A DNA stretch of 64,000 bases, taken from assembly GCA_963971575.1 (NCBI GenBank), contig OZ020619.1, positions 62,001-126,000 on the forward strand, given 5' to 3'. Shown piece after piece: positions 1-11,875 of this stretch. The notes under the pieces are model-generated. The model had not been told where the DNA came from, did not search any database, and saw only the letters and a program-made list of their open reading frames with translations. The stretch is from Liopterus haemorrhoidalis. Taxonomy: Eukaryota; Arthropoda; Insecta; Coleoptera; Dytiscidae. A program made the translations under genes and the position numbers. Within the stretch, counting starts at the first letter, position 1. Each line of letters opens with the position of its first letter.

Positions 1-297
1 GGAATACCCACCCCTGAAGGGAGTTGGGCGCAGATGGGATGATCCGTGAACCGTCCATATCCTTAGGGGTATATTGTCTGTCCACTCCTCTTTCACTCAT
101 GTTCCTCTCCTGCAATTCTTCTGCATCTCTCCACTATCTTTCTTACAACTCACTTTCATTTTTCCTACTCTTCCTTTAACTTTTTTATCTCTTCTTAATT
201 TCTCCTACATCTCCCCTTGATTTCTCCTCAATTCCTATTATATTTCTGGGGTGCAGTTACCATGATCCGAGAACAAACGTTCTTAGGGGCGGCGCTA

Positions 298-437
298 ATT
301 TATTATTATTATTTAAAAAAAATTGCCATAAGTGTCTTCCACAGCACTCAGTGAGTGCTGGGAATACCCACCCCTGAAGGGAGTTGGGCGCAGTCGAGGA
401 CGACCCGAAAACAAACCATGTTCTCAAGGGCCGCACT
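298..437 (-). mobile_element. LINE 3' tail (truncated), unit A copy 1
   Basis: This carries the module found at every unit boundary: an (AAT)n tail, GCCATAAGTGTCTTCCACAG, the perfect hairpin CAGCACTCACTGAGTGCTG and the GGGGTGGGTATTCCC block, all on the minus strand. At 49996-50270 the same module follows a LINE ORF2 C-terminus directly, which identifies it as that LINE's 3' UTR. Here only the 3' end is present, as expected for 5'-truncated retrocopies. Confidence 0.7.
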
Positions 438-790
438 AATTTATTATTATTAAAAATGTTTTTATTTCCGCCAGTACCGTCCATGTTTGCCCGAAACGTG
501 TTCCACGCAGACGAGACGTTCACCTGTAACCTTCTCAGAGAAGGTCAAGGGAGCTTTATACCCAGAAATCGGCCGCAACCCAAACTCTGGCGATATGCGA
601 AGAAATCCCGTTGGTCGAAATTTGTAAAAATAATTTATTTTAAAAACATTTTCTAAAAGAGGCAAAAAGGGTTAAAAATTAACAAATTATAATTAGCGCC
701 GAGAAATAAGAAAAATAAAAAATATTTTTTAGACCAAAAAATAAATTTAAGAAAATTATTCTTTAATTTTTTTTTTATTTTTAATTAAAT

Positions 791-915
791 GGCCTTTGCC
801 TCTGTGGCAATTAGCCAGGACATTATTTGTGAAAAATTCCATGCCTGAACCGGATTCGAACCCGAGACCTTCGCAATGCAGACCACATGTGTTACCACTA
901 CGCTACGCCGGTCGG
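791..915 (-). mobile_element. tRNA-derived SINE, unit A copy 1
   Basis: Read on the minus strand from 915, the head shows RNA polymerase III promoter boxes: box A (TAGCGTAGTGG) and a perfect box B (GGTTCGAATCC), with tRNA-like spacing. A non-tRNA body follows, ending in GGCTAATTGCC...GGCAAAGGCCATTTA and an A/T-rich tail. The same element, diverged, stands alone at 34146-34275, so it is an interspersed family rather than a tRNA gene; the acceptor stem does not pair properly. Confidence 0.8.
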
Positions 916-1409
916 CTATCTTTAATTTAATTTGGAGTAAAAACGTTTTGAAATGTCAGTTTGTCTATATAAAAAAATAATATTAATTTTATTAATCGTT
1001 CAACCCAAAATGTAATGAAATCAGGAGCAATCAGTCTAAATATCAATTTGTTCCCGTAATATTTGCGAAATGGGCCATATTTCACGTAAAACCCATTACT
1101 TCACTTACTAACTCCGAACATAGGGCCTTAATCAAAATTAATAAGCGTCCAAATTACCCTATTTGTCACGAACCGCCCCAGAGGGCTGTTCGCTTTACCT
1201 ACATATATATATACGTATATATCGAGACCTCAAAAAAATACCAATTGTGAAATTGTACACATGTTAGGATTTCGCAGATATTTAGTAAGTGAAAAAGTTC
1301 AGCAAATGGCTAGAACTTCCTTTTGATGACCCACTTTTAGATATACACTAGCTGGAATGATAAGCGAGGTAGCCCCCCAAAGCTCCCCAAATATATACAT
1401 TATTAAAAT

Positions 1410-1412
<3 letters not shown>

Positions 1413-1446
<34 letters not shown>
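1413..1446. repeat. (AT)n microsatellite
   Basis: Uninterrupted TA dinucleotide run. Its length differs from the matching runs at 8747-8782 and 57850-57890, making it one of the few sites separating the unit A copies. Confidence 0.9.
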
Positions 1447-1450
<4 letters not shown>

Positions 1451-2034
1451 TATTAATATTAGTTATTAAAATATTTGTATCCGAAAAAGATTTTGGAAAA
1501 AATGTGCCAAAAGACTGAATTTAAAAATTTGAACTTGTTCCGTAATCGACGCCTCAAGACCTTTTATTTTCACTATTCAAAATGTTTTTTCGAAAATTAC
1601 AAGTATGTATTTTTCAGTAATTATGTGGATAATAAAATGCATGCCAAATTTCAACTCGGTAGGTCAAACAGTTTACAGCAACAATTTCTATTGTACAAAC
1701 AGACAGACATATGAGTGACTGTATAAGGGTTTTTTGTTCACAATCTTTCAATATAGTTTTTAAATAAATTATTTAAAAAATTAACTGTAATTTTTTTTTT
1801 GAAAAAACAAAAATATCAAAAATGAGATTTCTGAAATTATACAAATTCTTTTTGTAAATAAAAACTGATATAACTACATTAAGATTTGAAAAAACCGGGC
1901 CCTTGATTTTTTCAATTTCTTAATATAATTTCAAAAACACTTAAAATCATCATAGGACTGATAATCCAACAAGTCAAACATAGCAAAAAAACATCTCATT
2001 TTTAATAAATTGAGGCAACCCCTCTAAACGGAAA

Positions 2035-2480
2035 ACAGACAGACAGTATAAGGTTTTCTTAGTAAAACCCTGGAAACTTGGTAATATTAGAAAAAATAAT
2101 CTAATAAAAAAAAATTCCGAGCATATCCCGGTTATGTGAATTATTCTGAATTTTTCAGACTTTTAAGCCAACACCTAAAAACTCACTAACAGACAGACAG
2201 TATAAGGTTTTCTTAATAAAACCCTGGAAACTTGGTAATTTTCGAAAAAATAATCTAATAAAAAAAATTCCGAGCATATCCCTGTTATGTGAATTATTCT
2301 GAATTTTTCAGACTTTTAAGCCAACCCCTAAAAACTCACTAACAGACAGACAGTATAAGGTTTTCTTAGTCATACCATGAAAATTTGATAATTTTCGAAA
2401 AAATAATCTAATAAAACATTCCCAGCATATAACAGTTATGTACATTATTCCAAATTTTAAACCAACCCCTCAGGAAGACA
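2035..2480 (+). repeat. Three-unit tandem repeat, about 153-bp period
   Basis: Units begin at ACAGACAGACAGTATAAGG at 2035, 2189 and 2342 and share GGTTTTCTTAGTAAAACCCTGG, read in overlapping pieces, and a region rich in AATAATCTAATAAAA. The last unit is more diverged. Equivalent arrays lie at about 9366-9810 and, inverted, at 56810-57255. Confidence 0.85.
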
Positions 2481-3499
2481 TATAAATTTTAATTCTCTAG
2501 GTCCAGTCGTTTGGCCACAATTTCTACCAAATAGGACACTTGATTGACGGTACAAGAGTATTTTAACATACCTACGAAACCTGATGGGTGCAGTTGAAAA
2601 TTAATCTACTCTTAACTATTCCAGAAAAAATAGTTTCGAGTGATCCTAATGTGGGCGTAAATGCCTCTAAAGACAAGACGCAGTAATTTTTAAAATCCGG
2701 GTGTATTTATTCATACCTACGAAATCCTATAGGTGCAGTTAAAAATGAATCTACCCTTAACTATTCCAGAAAAAATATTTTCGAGTGACCCTAATGCGGA
2801 CGTCAATGCTTCTAAAGTAATTTTCAAAATACGTGGCAGTGCGAACAACAATAAATAAAAGGTCTACAGGGGGCTCTGATCTTTAAATATGCCCTAAAAT
2901 AAGTAACACAAAAGGTTAATTATGGGGTATGGGGTAAAATAAAGACAAATTACTTGGAGAGTTCGAAATACCTTTCAATATTTCAATCTGCACAGACAGA
3001 CAAAAATTATAAAAATGGTCAAAATGGTCTAAGCTACCAAAGTAAAAATACTAAAAAAATAATAATGTACAAACGGAGCCTCCGAATTTATATATATAGA
3101 TTTATAGTATTAATTGCTCAAATTATAGTGCTGATGTCAAGAACTAGAACCCCTAGAGAGGCACGAGACGCAAAAGGCACCTATCTGGGCAAAAATACAG
3201 CTATTATCTTCAATATAATAATACAGAATTTAGAATTTTCTGTAATTTTTTAAAATTTGCATTAATACATATATTATTGATGAACGATATTTAAATTCAT
3301 CCCTAAAGATATAGTGCAGAGGTCAAGAACTAGTGATCCCAGAGCAGACAAACGGACAGATAGACCGACAGACATCATGCTAAAAATAGTGAAAACGTTA
3401 TGTAGGGACCTAAATTCGTGAAGATCCATCGAAATCTCGGAATGTCAAAATCGGTATGATCACAATACCTCCCTTATATGGTGGCGGTCGGTAATAATT

Positions 3500-3713
3500 G
3501 ATTTATTGTATGCACACTCAAAACAACCGTGCATACAATACTTTTTCTAATCTTATCTGTAGAAATGGTATCTGTAAATATTGTAAAATTATAAAATTTA
3601 TTTCTTTTTGAAAATTTTCCAAAGATCAAGATAACTTGTAAAAGTTGCTGCAAAATTTTCTTTAGAGGGTTTATTTGGAATGGCTCTTTGTTTCCGAAAG
3701 ATTCCCACCCCTG
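3500..3713 (-). mobile_element. hAT-like terminal fragment with preceding hairpin
   Basis: On the minus strand the segment opens with CAGGGGTGGGAATCTTTCGG, the form expected of a hAT terminal inverted repeat (CAGGGGTGGG...). No matching opposite end was found, so it is taken as truncated. At 3517-3541 a perfect hairpin, TTGTATGCAC with GTGCATACAA, lies at the other side. Equivalents occur at about 10840-11047 and inverted at 55705-55920. Confidence 0.5.
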
Positions 3714-3904
3714 CTATAGCGACTCCATAATTAGACACCTTTTTGAAAAACATGTTTCTCAAAATTAAATAAAAAATTGTAACCAGATACTAACGACTTA
3801 TAGAATCCATTCAAGATGTTTCCTCATCTCAATAGGCCATGTTGGGGGGGGGGCATTTTAGTTAGTAACCACGAAATACAACTAGACATGTGAAAATAAA
3901 AAAA

Positions 3905-4072
3905 CTATAGTTTCTGTGGTTTAAGCGGAAGATTTAAATTTAGTAATTTTTAAAAATTAAGTGAAGTTTTGTTTAGCAAAAGCCCACTTCAAACCTTAAA
4001 AAGAGAGCTCATGACAACTCAGGAAAATGAAAATTCCATTAAGTTCCGCTTAAACGTTTGAAGTAGCCTATA
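3905..4072 (+). mobile_element. MITE with TTTAAGCGGAA inverted ends
   Basis: The ends read CTATAG...TTTAAGCGGAA and, inverted, TATAGGCTAC...TTTAAGCGGAA, giving imperfect terminal inverted repeats of about 26 bp. Further copies in both orientations lie at 11239-11406, 22076-22266, 26111-26298 and 55326-55505, with partial copies at 24978-25045, 29721-29785 and 32330-32367. It has no coding capacity. The superfamily is unresolved because target duplications are not clear. Confidence 0.7.
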
Positions 4073-4289
4073 AAATTTTAATTACAAAATTGTCATGTGA
4101 CTTTCTATAACAAATATTTATTCAATATATTTAATAACAAACTTAAAAAATACCATGGCCTAGTCAGATGAGAAAACATTGTTAATGGATTATACATAGC
4201 TAAAGTATCCATAAAAATTATCAAATAAAAAATAAATGAGATTTTTAAAACTAAAACTCTTTTATTATTTGACATTACGAATTTGAAAA

Positions 4290-4545
4290 ACCGGTCCCAT
4301 AATTTTCCAAACTCATAATATAGGTTCCCAACACCTAAGTGGTGCGTTGGGTAATATATCTTAACCCACTTCTTTATAAAATCTGTCTTTCAACCCTATT
4401 ATCCCTAAAAAAATCTTATTTTAATTAATCGAAGCCAAGTCAAATTTGATTTACATATAAAAGTTAATCACTAGCCATCGGGTTTCGAACCCGCTTTACT
4501 CCTTAGGTAACAGTTTTACCATGGTGTCACTATAGCTTAAAGCAA
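4290..4545 (-). mobile_element. Second tRNA-like SINE family, unit A copy 1
   Basis: The minus-strand head at about 4470-4545 contains GGGTTCGAAACCC, a box B-like sequence that also forms a T-arm-like stem, preceded by a TAGTGACACCATGGT box A-like segment. A non-tRNA body runs toward 4290. Matching copies are at about 11625-11875 and, plus strand, 54985-55240. Box A is imperfect, so a decayed tRNA-derived element is more likely than a gene. Confidence 0.5.
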
Positions 4546-6090
4546 GACGAAGTAAACTAGAATTAAACTCTGGTCCACAGATGACAAAAAAAAGCCCTGA
4601 GATGCGAAATTAATTTTTAAAACAAAGTTCCAAAACTATATGTTAAAGACCAAAAAAACCCAATAAAGAAAATCGGACCCGAGCTTATTAGTGAAAATAG
4701 ACTACCATCTACGAATGTAAATAATATTCATTCTAAAAAAAAAAAAACAAGAAGGCTCTAAACCACAGTTTTAGAATTAATTCACCTTTCTAGTCTTTCA
4801 TGACTTTCATGACTTTACCAGAAACCATTTCTTGAAAAAAAAAAAATCGTGTCAAAGCAGCCGCAATCTTTGGAAATGTACTTATATGTTTTCCCCGAAT
4901 ATCAAAGATCGTAAAGGACATTTTAAGCTTCTAACAAGGGCTTATTTCCAAAAATAACATCACAAAGGATCAAACAAACTAAACACATTCTGAATTTTAT
5001 TATATAATTATTAAATAGAAATTAAACTCTTAAGTGGCACATAGGGTTGAATAAATGTACGTGCTTGACCTCCAGCACTGTATGAAAACCGCAAATATTT
5101 ATTGATAAGGGACAAATTTAAATTTATTATAACTAAAAAATCGTTAAAATTTTTTTATAATTTAATTTAGAAATAATAGAACTTTTAAGAGGTGCATAGG
5201 GTTATGAGATATTCTGTTCTTGACTTCCAGCACTACATGAAAATAATTTCAACTAAAAATGATAAGTACTTGACGAAAAAATATTTTTTCGGAATATAGA
5301 ACGTCTTTGGTAGCCATATTTTAAAACGCCTCTAAACCAAACCAAAACTGTCACCAAGTGGGGCATAGGGCAGAAAAATGACCTTTCTCTTGATTTCAAA
5401 TTGACCTCCAGCACTACATCAAAATAATATCTACTAAAAATAATTACTTGTCAGGGATAATTTTTTTTATTTTTTTCGGAATTGAAAACGTTTTTGAAAT
5501 ACATATTTTAAAAAACTAAACCAAATCGAAAATTTTACCAAGTGGGGCAAAGGACAGAAAAAGCTTTCTCTTCAAGTTAGACAAATTTAAAAACTACAAA
5601 AAAAAAATAATATAAAATTCCTATCGAATTTTCGTAAAGATCGAATTTCTAATATTTGCCAGGTAAAATTTCCTGTGGAATTCTGGAAATTATTCTTGCT
5701 ACTTAATCCTCTTTAATACGTCCTACTCTCCTCCCCTCTTGACTTCACACGTAGATTCGCGAGAAACTTAAGACGCAAGGAAAACAAAGCGAGTAACAAA
5801 ATATTGACAATATCAAAACCAAACAAACACATCTCGTCTAATATAAAATAGAAACAATAAAAAAAAAAAATAAAAAAAAAAAAATGTTTTAATAAAAAAC
5901 TGACTGAATTTAGGGTTTCGCAGGTACCAATAAAATACTTTTTAGATTTTTGGATCAATTCTTTTAAGAAACAGGGTGTGCGACAAAAAATTATATCTAT
6001 ACTAATTAGTTCGTTTGTACACAACGGGCATTCCAGCTAGTATATAATGAAAATTGCGTTAAAATAAAAAAATGGTATAAAGTGTGAATT

Positions 6091-6925
6091 TTATTGCCCC
6101 TGTATAAACAGGTAAATTAAATAATTTTTTCGATAAATCAAAAAATTCAATAAATCTTTGAATTCTTAAAATTAAGTTGTTTCTAGACCTCTAGTATACT
6201 AAATCAAATCCACGGTACCGTGACGTTTCCACCACTCCTATTACCCCTGTATAAACAGGTAGATAAAATAATTTTTTCGATAAATCAAAAATTTCAATAA
6301 ATCTTTAAATTCTTAAAATTAAGTTGTTTCTAGACCTCTAGTATACTAAATAAAATCCACGGTATCGTGACGTGTCCACTTCTCCTATTACCCCTGTAAA
6401 AATAGGTAGATAAAATAATTTTTTCGATAAATCAAAAATTTCAATAAATCTTTCAATTCTTAAAATTAAGTTGTTTCTAGACCTCTAGAATAATAAATAA
6501 AATACACGGTATCGTGACGTTTCCACCTCTCCTATTACCTCTATATAAACAGGCCAATTAAGTAATTTTTTCGATAAATCAAAAAATTCAATAAACCTTT
6601 GAATTCTTGAAATCAAGTTGTTTCTAGACCTCTAGACTAAATAAAATCCACAGTATCGTGACGTTCACACGTTTCTACGTCTCCTATTACCCCTGTATAA
6701 ACAGCTCAATAAAATAATTTTTTCGATAAATCAAAAAATTCAATAAAGCTTTGAATTCTTAAAATTAAGTTGTTTCTAGACCTCTAGTATACTAAATAAA
6801 ATCCATGGTATCGTGCAGTTTCTACGGCTCCTATTACCCCTGTATAAACAGGTCAATTAAATAATTTTTTCAATAAATTTTCGAATTATTAAAATTATTT
6901 AAAGTTGTTTCTAGACCTCTTGTAC
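6091..6925 (+). repeat. 147-bp satellite, six units
   Basis: Units start at TATTRCCCCTGTATAAACAG at 6091, 6238, 6385, 6532, 6684 and 6831, giving spacings of 147, 147, 147, 152 and 147 bp; the last unit is partial. Each contains TTTTTTCGATAAATCAAAAA, TTAAGTTGTTTCTAGACCTC and CACGGTATCGTGACGT. Arrays recur at 13425-14260 and inverted at 52820-53515, with fewer units in the inverted copy. Confidence 0.92.
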
Positions 6926-7078
6926 TATACTCCATTCGGATTGACTCACATTAGTCCTCCATCTTGATCTGTTTGTCAGGGCTTTCCATGTGTCTTGTAA
7001 ATCAGAACTTGTTAAATTTTCGGTTAGCTGGTTTCTCAATCTCTGGCGAGGTCTTCCCACTGATTGACGAATATTCAA
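6911..7078 (-). pseudogene. LINE ORF2 C-terminal fragment, unit A copy 1
   Basis: The minus-strand frame encodes about 55 residues including SVGRPRQR, a spaced DLQDTWKAL segment and NRSRWR, then a stop at 6911-6913. The GRPR..R...DR..WR pattern is typical of the extreme C-terminus of non-LTR retrotransposon ORF2 proteins (RTE/CR1/Jockey-like tails). A stop lies immediately upstream of the leucine at 7078 in this copy, so only the tail is open. The inverted copy at 52644-52829 is open a little further upstream. Confidence 0.6.
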
Positions 7079-7270
7079 TCAAACAGTCCTTCTGAATGAC
7101 TAGATCACATTTTTTTGTAGACATCTTTTAACTTTGAAACTGTTTAAAACAATTTTATTTTTTTAACCATCAGGATTCGCTGCTCCAATTCTCCACTATC
7201 AATTTAAATTATTTAAAAATCAATGTGTTGGTTTTCTTTGCAATTAGATGTCACCTAAGCGTTGGAAACA

Positions 7271-7404
7271 TTATTATTAGTTTTTTGAAAATTGCCATAA
7301 GTGTTTTCCACAGCACTCAGAGAGTGCTGGGAATACCCACCCCTGAAGGGAGTTGGGCGCAGATGGGATGATCCGTGAACCGTCCATATCCTTAGGGGTA
7401 TATT
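7271..7404 (-). mobile_element. LINE 3' tail at the junction of unit A copies 1 and 2
   Basis: (AAT)n on the minus strand, then the CAGCACTC...GAGTGCTG hairpin and the AATATACCCCTAAGG block. The copy 1/copy 2 boundary (7329/7330) falls within this tail, immediately beside the hairpin. A purine/pyrimidine-biased stretch continues to about 7560. Confidence 0.7.
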
Positions 7405-7626
7405 GTCTGTCCACTCCTCTTTCACTCCTGTTCCTCTCCTGCAATTCTTCTGCATCTCTCCACTATCTTTCTTACAACTCACTTTCATTTTTCCTACTCT
7501 TCCTTTAACTTTTTTATCTCTTCTTAATTTCTCCTACATCTCCCCTTGATTTCTCCTCAATTCCTATTATATTTCTGGGGTGCAGTTACCATGATCCGAG
7601 AACAAACGTTCTTAGGGGCGGCGCTA

Positions 7627-7766
7627 ATTTATTATTATTATTTAAAAAAAATTGCCATAAGTGTCTTCCACAGCACTCAGTGAGTGCTGGGAATACCCAC
7701 CCCTGAAGGGAGTTGGGCGCAGTCGAGGACGACCCGAAAACAAACCATGTTCTCAAGGGCCGCACT
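7627..7766 (-). mobile_element. LINE 3' tail (truncated), unit A copy 2
   Basis: Exact counterpart of 298-437, carrying the same hairpin and (AAT)n tail. Confidence 0.7.
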
Positions 7767-8119
7767 AATTTATTATTATTAAAAATGTTTTTATTTCCGC
7801 CAGTACCGTCCATGTTTGCCCGAAACGTGTTCCACGCAGACGAGACGTTCACCTGTAACCTTCTCAGAGAAGGTCAAGGGAGCTTTATACCCAGAAATCG
7901 GCCGCAACCCAAACTCTGGCGATATGCGAAGAAATCCCGTTGGTCGAAATTTGTAAAAATAATTTATTTTAAAAACATTTTCTAAAAGAGGCAAAAAGGG
8001 TTAAAAATTAACAAATTATAATTAGCGCCGAGAAATAAGAAAAATAAAAAATATTTTTTAGACCAAAAAATAAATTTAAGAAAATTATTCTTTAATTTTT
8101 TTTTTATTTTTAATTAAAT

Positions 8120-8244
8120 GGCCTTTGCCTCTGTGGCAATTAGCCAGGACATTATTTGTGAAAAATTCCATGCCTGAACCGGATTCGAACCCGAGACCTT
8201 CGCAATGCAGACCACATGTGTTACCACTACGCTACGCCGGTCGG
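8120..8244 (-). mobile_element. tRNA-derived SINE, unit A copy 2
   Basis: Identical in layout to 791-915: box A and box B on the minus strand, then a GGCAAAGGCC tail region. Confidence 0.8.
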
Positions 8245-8740
8245 CTATCTTTAATTTAATTTGGAGTAAAAACGTTTTGAAATGTCAGTTTGTCTATATA
8301 AAAAAATAATATTAATTTTATTAATCGTTCAACCCAAAATGTAATGAAATCAGGAGCAATCAGTCTAAATATCAATTTGTTCCCGTAATATTTGCGAAAT
8401 GGGCCATATTTCACGTAAAACCCATTACTTCACTTACTAACTCCGAACATAGGGCCTTAATCAAAATTAATAAGCGTCCAAATTACCCTATTTGTCACGA
8501 ACCGCCCCAGAGGGCTGTTCGCTTTACCTACATATATATATATACGTATATATCGAGACCTCAAAAAAATACCAATTGTGAAATTGTACACATGTTAGGA
8601 TTTCGCAGATATTTAGTAAGTGAAAAAGTTCAGCAAATGGCTAGAACTTCCTTTTGATGACCCACTTTTAGATATACACTAGCTGGAATGATAAGCGAGG
8701 TAGCCCCCCAAAGCTCCCCAAATATATACATTATTAAAAT

Positions 8741-8746
<6 letters not shown>

Positions 8747-8782
<36 letters not shown>
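8747..8782. repeat. (AT)n microsatellite
   Basis: TA run equivalent to 1413-1446 but longer, as expected for slippage after duplication. Confidence 0.9.
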
Positions 8783-8787
<5 letters not shown>

Positions 8788-9365
8788 TAATATTAGTTAT
8801 TAAAATATTTGTATCCGAAAAAGATTTTGGAAAAAATGTGCCAAAAGAATGAATTTAAAAATTGAACTTGTTCCTTAATCGACGCCTCAAGACCTTTTAT
8901 TTTCACTATTCAAAATGTTTTTTCGAAAATTACAAGTATGTATTTTTCAGTAATTATGTGGATAATAAAATGCATGCCAAATTTCAACTCGGTAGGTCAA
9001 ACAGTTTACAGCAACAATTTCTATTGTACAAACAGACAGACATATGAGTGACTGTATAAGGGTTTTTTGTTCACAATCTTTCAATATAGTTTTTAAATAA
9101 ATTATTTAAAACATTAACTGTAATTTTTTTTTTGAAAAAACAAAAATATCAAAAATGAGATTTCTGAAATTATACAAATTCTTTTTGTAAATAAAAACTG
9201 ATATAACTACATTAAGATTTGAAAAAACCGGGCCCTTGATTTTTTCAATTTCTTAATATAATTTCAAAAACACTTAAAATCATCATAGGACTGATAATCC
9301 AACAAGTCAAACATAGCAAAAAAACATCTCATTTTTAATAAATTGAGGCAACCCCTCTAAACGGA

Positions 9366-9810
9366 AAACAGACAGACAGTATAAGGTTTTCTTAGTAAAA
9401 CCCTGGAAACTTGGTCATATTAGAAAAAATAATCTAATAAAAAAAAATTCCGAGCATATCCCGGTTATGTGAATTATTCTGAATTTTTCAGACTTTTAAG
9501 CCAACACCTAAAAACTCACTAACAGACAGACAGTATAAGGTTTTCTTAATAAAACCCTGGAAACTTGGTAATTTTCGAAAAAATAATCTAATAAAAAAAA
9601 TTCCGAGCATATCCCTGTTATGTGAATTATTCTGAATTTTTCAGACTTTTAAGCCAACCCCTAAAAACTCACTAACAGACAGACAGTATAAGGTTTTCTT
9701 AGTCATACCATGAAAATTTGATAATTTTCGAAAAAATAATCTAATAAAACATTCCCAGCATATAACAGTTATGTACATTATTCCAAATTTTAAACCAACC
9801 CCTCAGGAAG
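9366..9810 (+). repeat. Three-unit 153-bp tandem repeat, copy 2
   Basis: Counterpart of 2035-2480, with the same ACAGACAGACAGTATAAGG starts and the same diverged third unit. Confidence 0.85.
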
Positions 9811-11238
9811 ACATATAAATTTTAATTCTCTAGGTCCAGTCGTTTGGCCACAATTTCTACCAAATAGGACACTTGATTGACGGTACAAGAGTATTTTAAC
9901 ATACCTACGAAACCTGATGGGTGCAGTTGAAAATTAATCTACTCTTAACTATTCCAGAAAAAATAGTTTCGAGTGATCCTAATGTGGGCGTAAATGCCTC
10001 TAAAGACAAGACGCAGTAATTTTTAAAATCCGGGTGTATTTATTCATACCTACGAAACCCTATAGGTGCAGTTAAAAAGGAATCTACCCTTAACTATTCC
10101 AGAAAAAATATTTTCGAGTGACCCTAATGCGGACGTCAATGCTTCTAAAGTAATTTTCAAAATACGTGGCAGTGCGAACAACAATAAATGAAAGGTCTAC
10201 AGGGGGCTCTGATCTTTAAATATGCCCTAAAATAAGTAACACAAAAGGTTAATTATGGGGTATGGGGTAAAATAAAGACAAATTACTTGGAGAGTTCGAA
10301 ATACCTTTCAATATTTCAATCTGCACAGACAGACAAAAATTATAAAAATGGTCAAAATGGTCTAAGCTACCAAAGTAAAAATACTAAAAAAATAATAATG
10401 TACAAACGGAGCCTCCGAATTTATATATATAGATTTATAGTATTAATTGCTCAAATTATAGTGCTGATGTCAAGAACTAGAACCCCTAGAGACGCACGAG
10501 ACGCAAAAGGCACCTATCTGGGCAAAAATACAGCTATTATCTTCAATATAATAATACAGAATTTAGAATTTTCTGTAATTTTTTAAAATTTGCATTAATA
10601 CATATATTATTGATGAACGATATTTAAATTCATCCCTAAAGATATAGTGCAGAGGTCAAGAACTAGTGGTCCCAGAGCAGACAAACGGACAGATAGACCG
10701 ACAGACAACATGCTAAAAATAGTGAAAACGTTATGTAGGGACCTAAATTCGTGAAGATCCATCGAAATCTCGGAATGTCAAAATCGGTATGATCACAATA
10801 CCTCCCTTATATGGTGGCGGTCGGTAATAATTGATTTATTGTATGCACACACAAAACAACCGTGCATACAATACTTTTTCTAATCTTATCTGTAGAAATG
10901 GTATCTGTAAATATTGTAAAATTATAAAATTTATTTCTTTTTGAAAATTTTCCAAAGATCAAGATAACTTGTAAAAGTTGCTGCAAAATTTTCTTTAGAG
11001 GGTTTATTTGGAATGGCTCTTTGTTTCCGAAAGATTCCCACCCCTGCTATAGCGACTCCATAATTAGACACCTTTTTGAAAAACATGTTTCTCAAAATTA
11101 AATAAAAAATTGTAACCAGATACTAACGACTTATAGAATCCATTCAAGATGTTTCCTCATCTCAATAGGCCATGTTGGGGGGGGGGGCATTTTAGTTAGT
11201 AACCACGAAATACAACTAGACATGTGAAAATAAAAAAA

Positions 11239-11406
11239 CTATAGTTTCTGTGGTTTAAGCGGAAGATTTAAATTTAGTAATTTTTAAAAATTAAGTGAAG
11301 TTTTGTTTAGCAAAAGCCCACTTCAAACCTTAAAAAGAGAGCTCATGACAACTCAGGAAAATGAAAATTCCATTAAGTTCCGCTTAAACGTTTGAAGTAG
11401 CCTATA
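11239..11406 (+). mobile_element. MITE with TTTAAGCGGAA inverted ends, copy 2
   Basis: Counterpart of 3905-4072; the inverted ends are intact. Confidence 0.7.
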
Positions 11407-11624
11407 AAATTTTAATTACAAAATTATCATGTGACTTTCTATAACAAATATTTATTCAATATATTTAATAACAAACTTAAAAAATACCATGGCCTAGTCA
11501 GATGAGAAAACATTGTTAATGGATTATACATAGCTAAAGTATCCATAAAAATTATCAAATAAAAAATAAATGAGATTTTTAAAACTAAAACTCTTTTATT
11601 ATTTGACATTACGAATTTGAAAAA

Positions 11625-11875
11625 GCGGTCCCATAATTTTCCAAACTCATAATATAGGTTCCCAACACCTAAGTGGTGCGTTGGGTAATATATCTTAACC
11701 CACTTCTTTATAAAATCTGTCTTTCAACCCTATTATCCCTAAAAAAATCTCATTTTAATTAATCGAAGCCAAGTCAAATTTGATTTACATATAAAAGTTA
11801 ATCACTAGCCATCGGGTTTCGAACCCGCTTTACTCCTTAGGTAACAGTTTTACCATGGTGTCACTATAGCTTAAA
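11625..11875 (-). mobile_element. Second tRNA-like SINE family, unit A copy 2
   Basis: Counterpart of 4290-4545 with the same GGGTTCGAAACCC element. Confidence 0.5.

Larger units (their letters stand above)
1..7329 (+). repeat. Unit A, copy 1: 7.3-kb composite repeat (direct tandem)
   Basis: Position 1 matches 7330 and the match runs essentially base for base to 7329, so this is the first member of a direct tandem pair. By eye the copies differ by only a few substitutions per kb plus microsatellite length changes, which implies a recent duplication. The unit is a mosaic: LINE 3' tail (1-75), a second LINE-type tail (298-437), a tRNA-derived SINE, an AT microsatellite, a 153-bp tandem repeat, a hAT end near 3713, a MITE at 3905-4072, a second tRNA-like SINE, a 147-bp satellite and a LINE C-terminal fragment. 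I see no intact gene. The start may continue outside the window. Confidence 0.93.

Noticed and set aside
384..656. Frames of 67-90 codons repeated at 7713 and 58650
   Set aside because: They cover a LINE tail and its neighbour, overlap on opposite strands, and are conserved only because unit A is duplicated.
845..915. A tRNA gene (minus strand), with counterparts at 8175 and 58391
   Set aside because: Box A and box B are good, but the acceptor stem does not pair and a conserved non-tRNA tail follows in all copies and at 34146, so it is a SINE.
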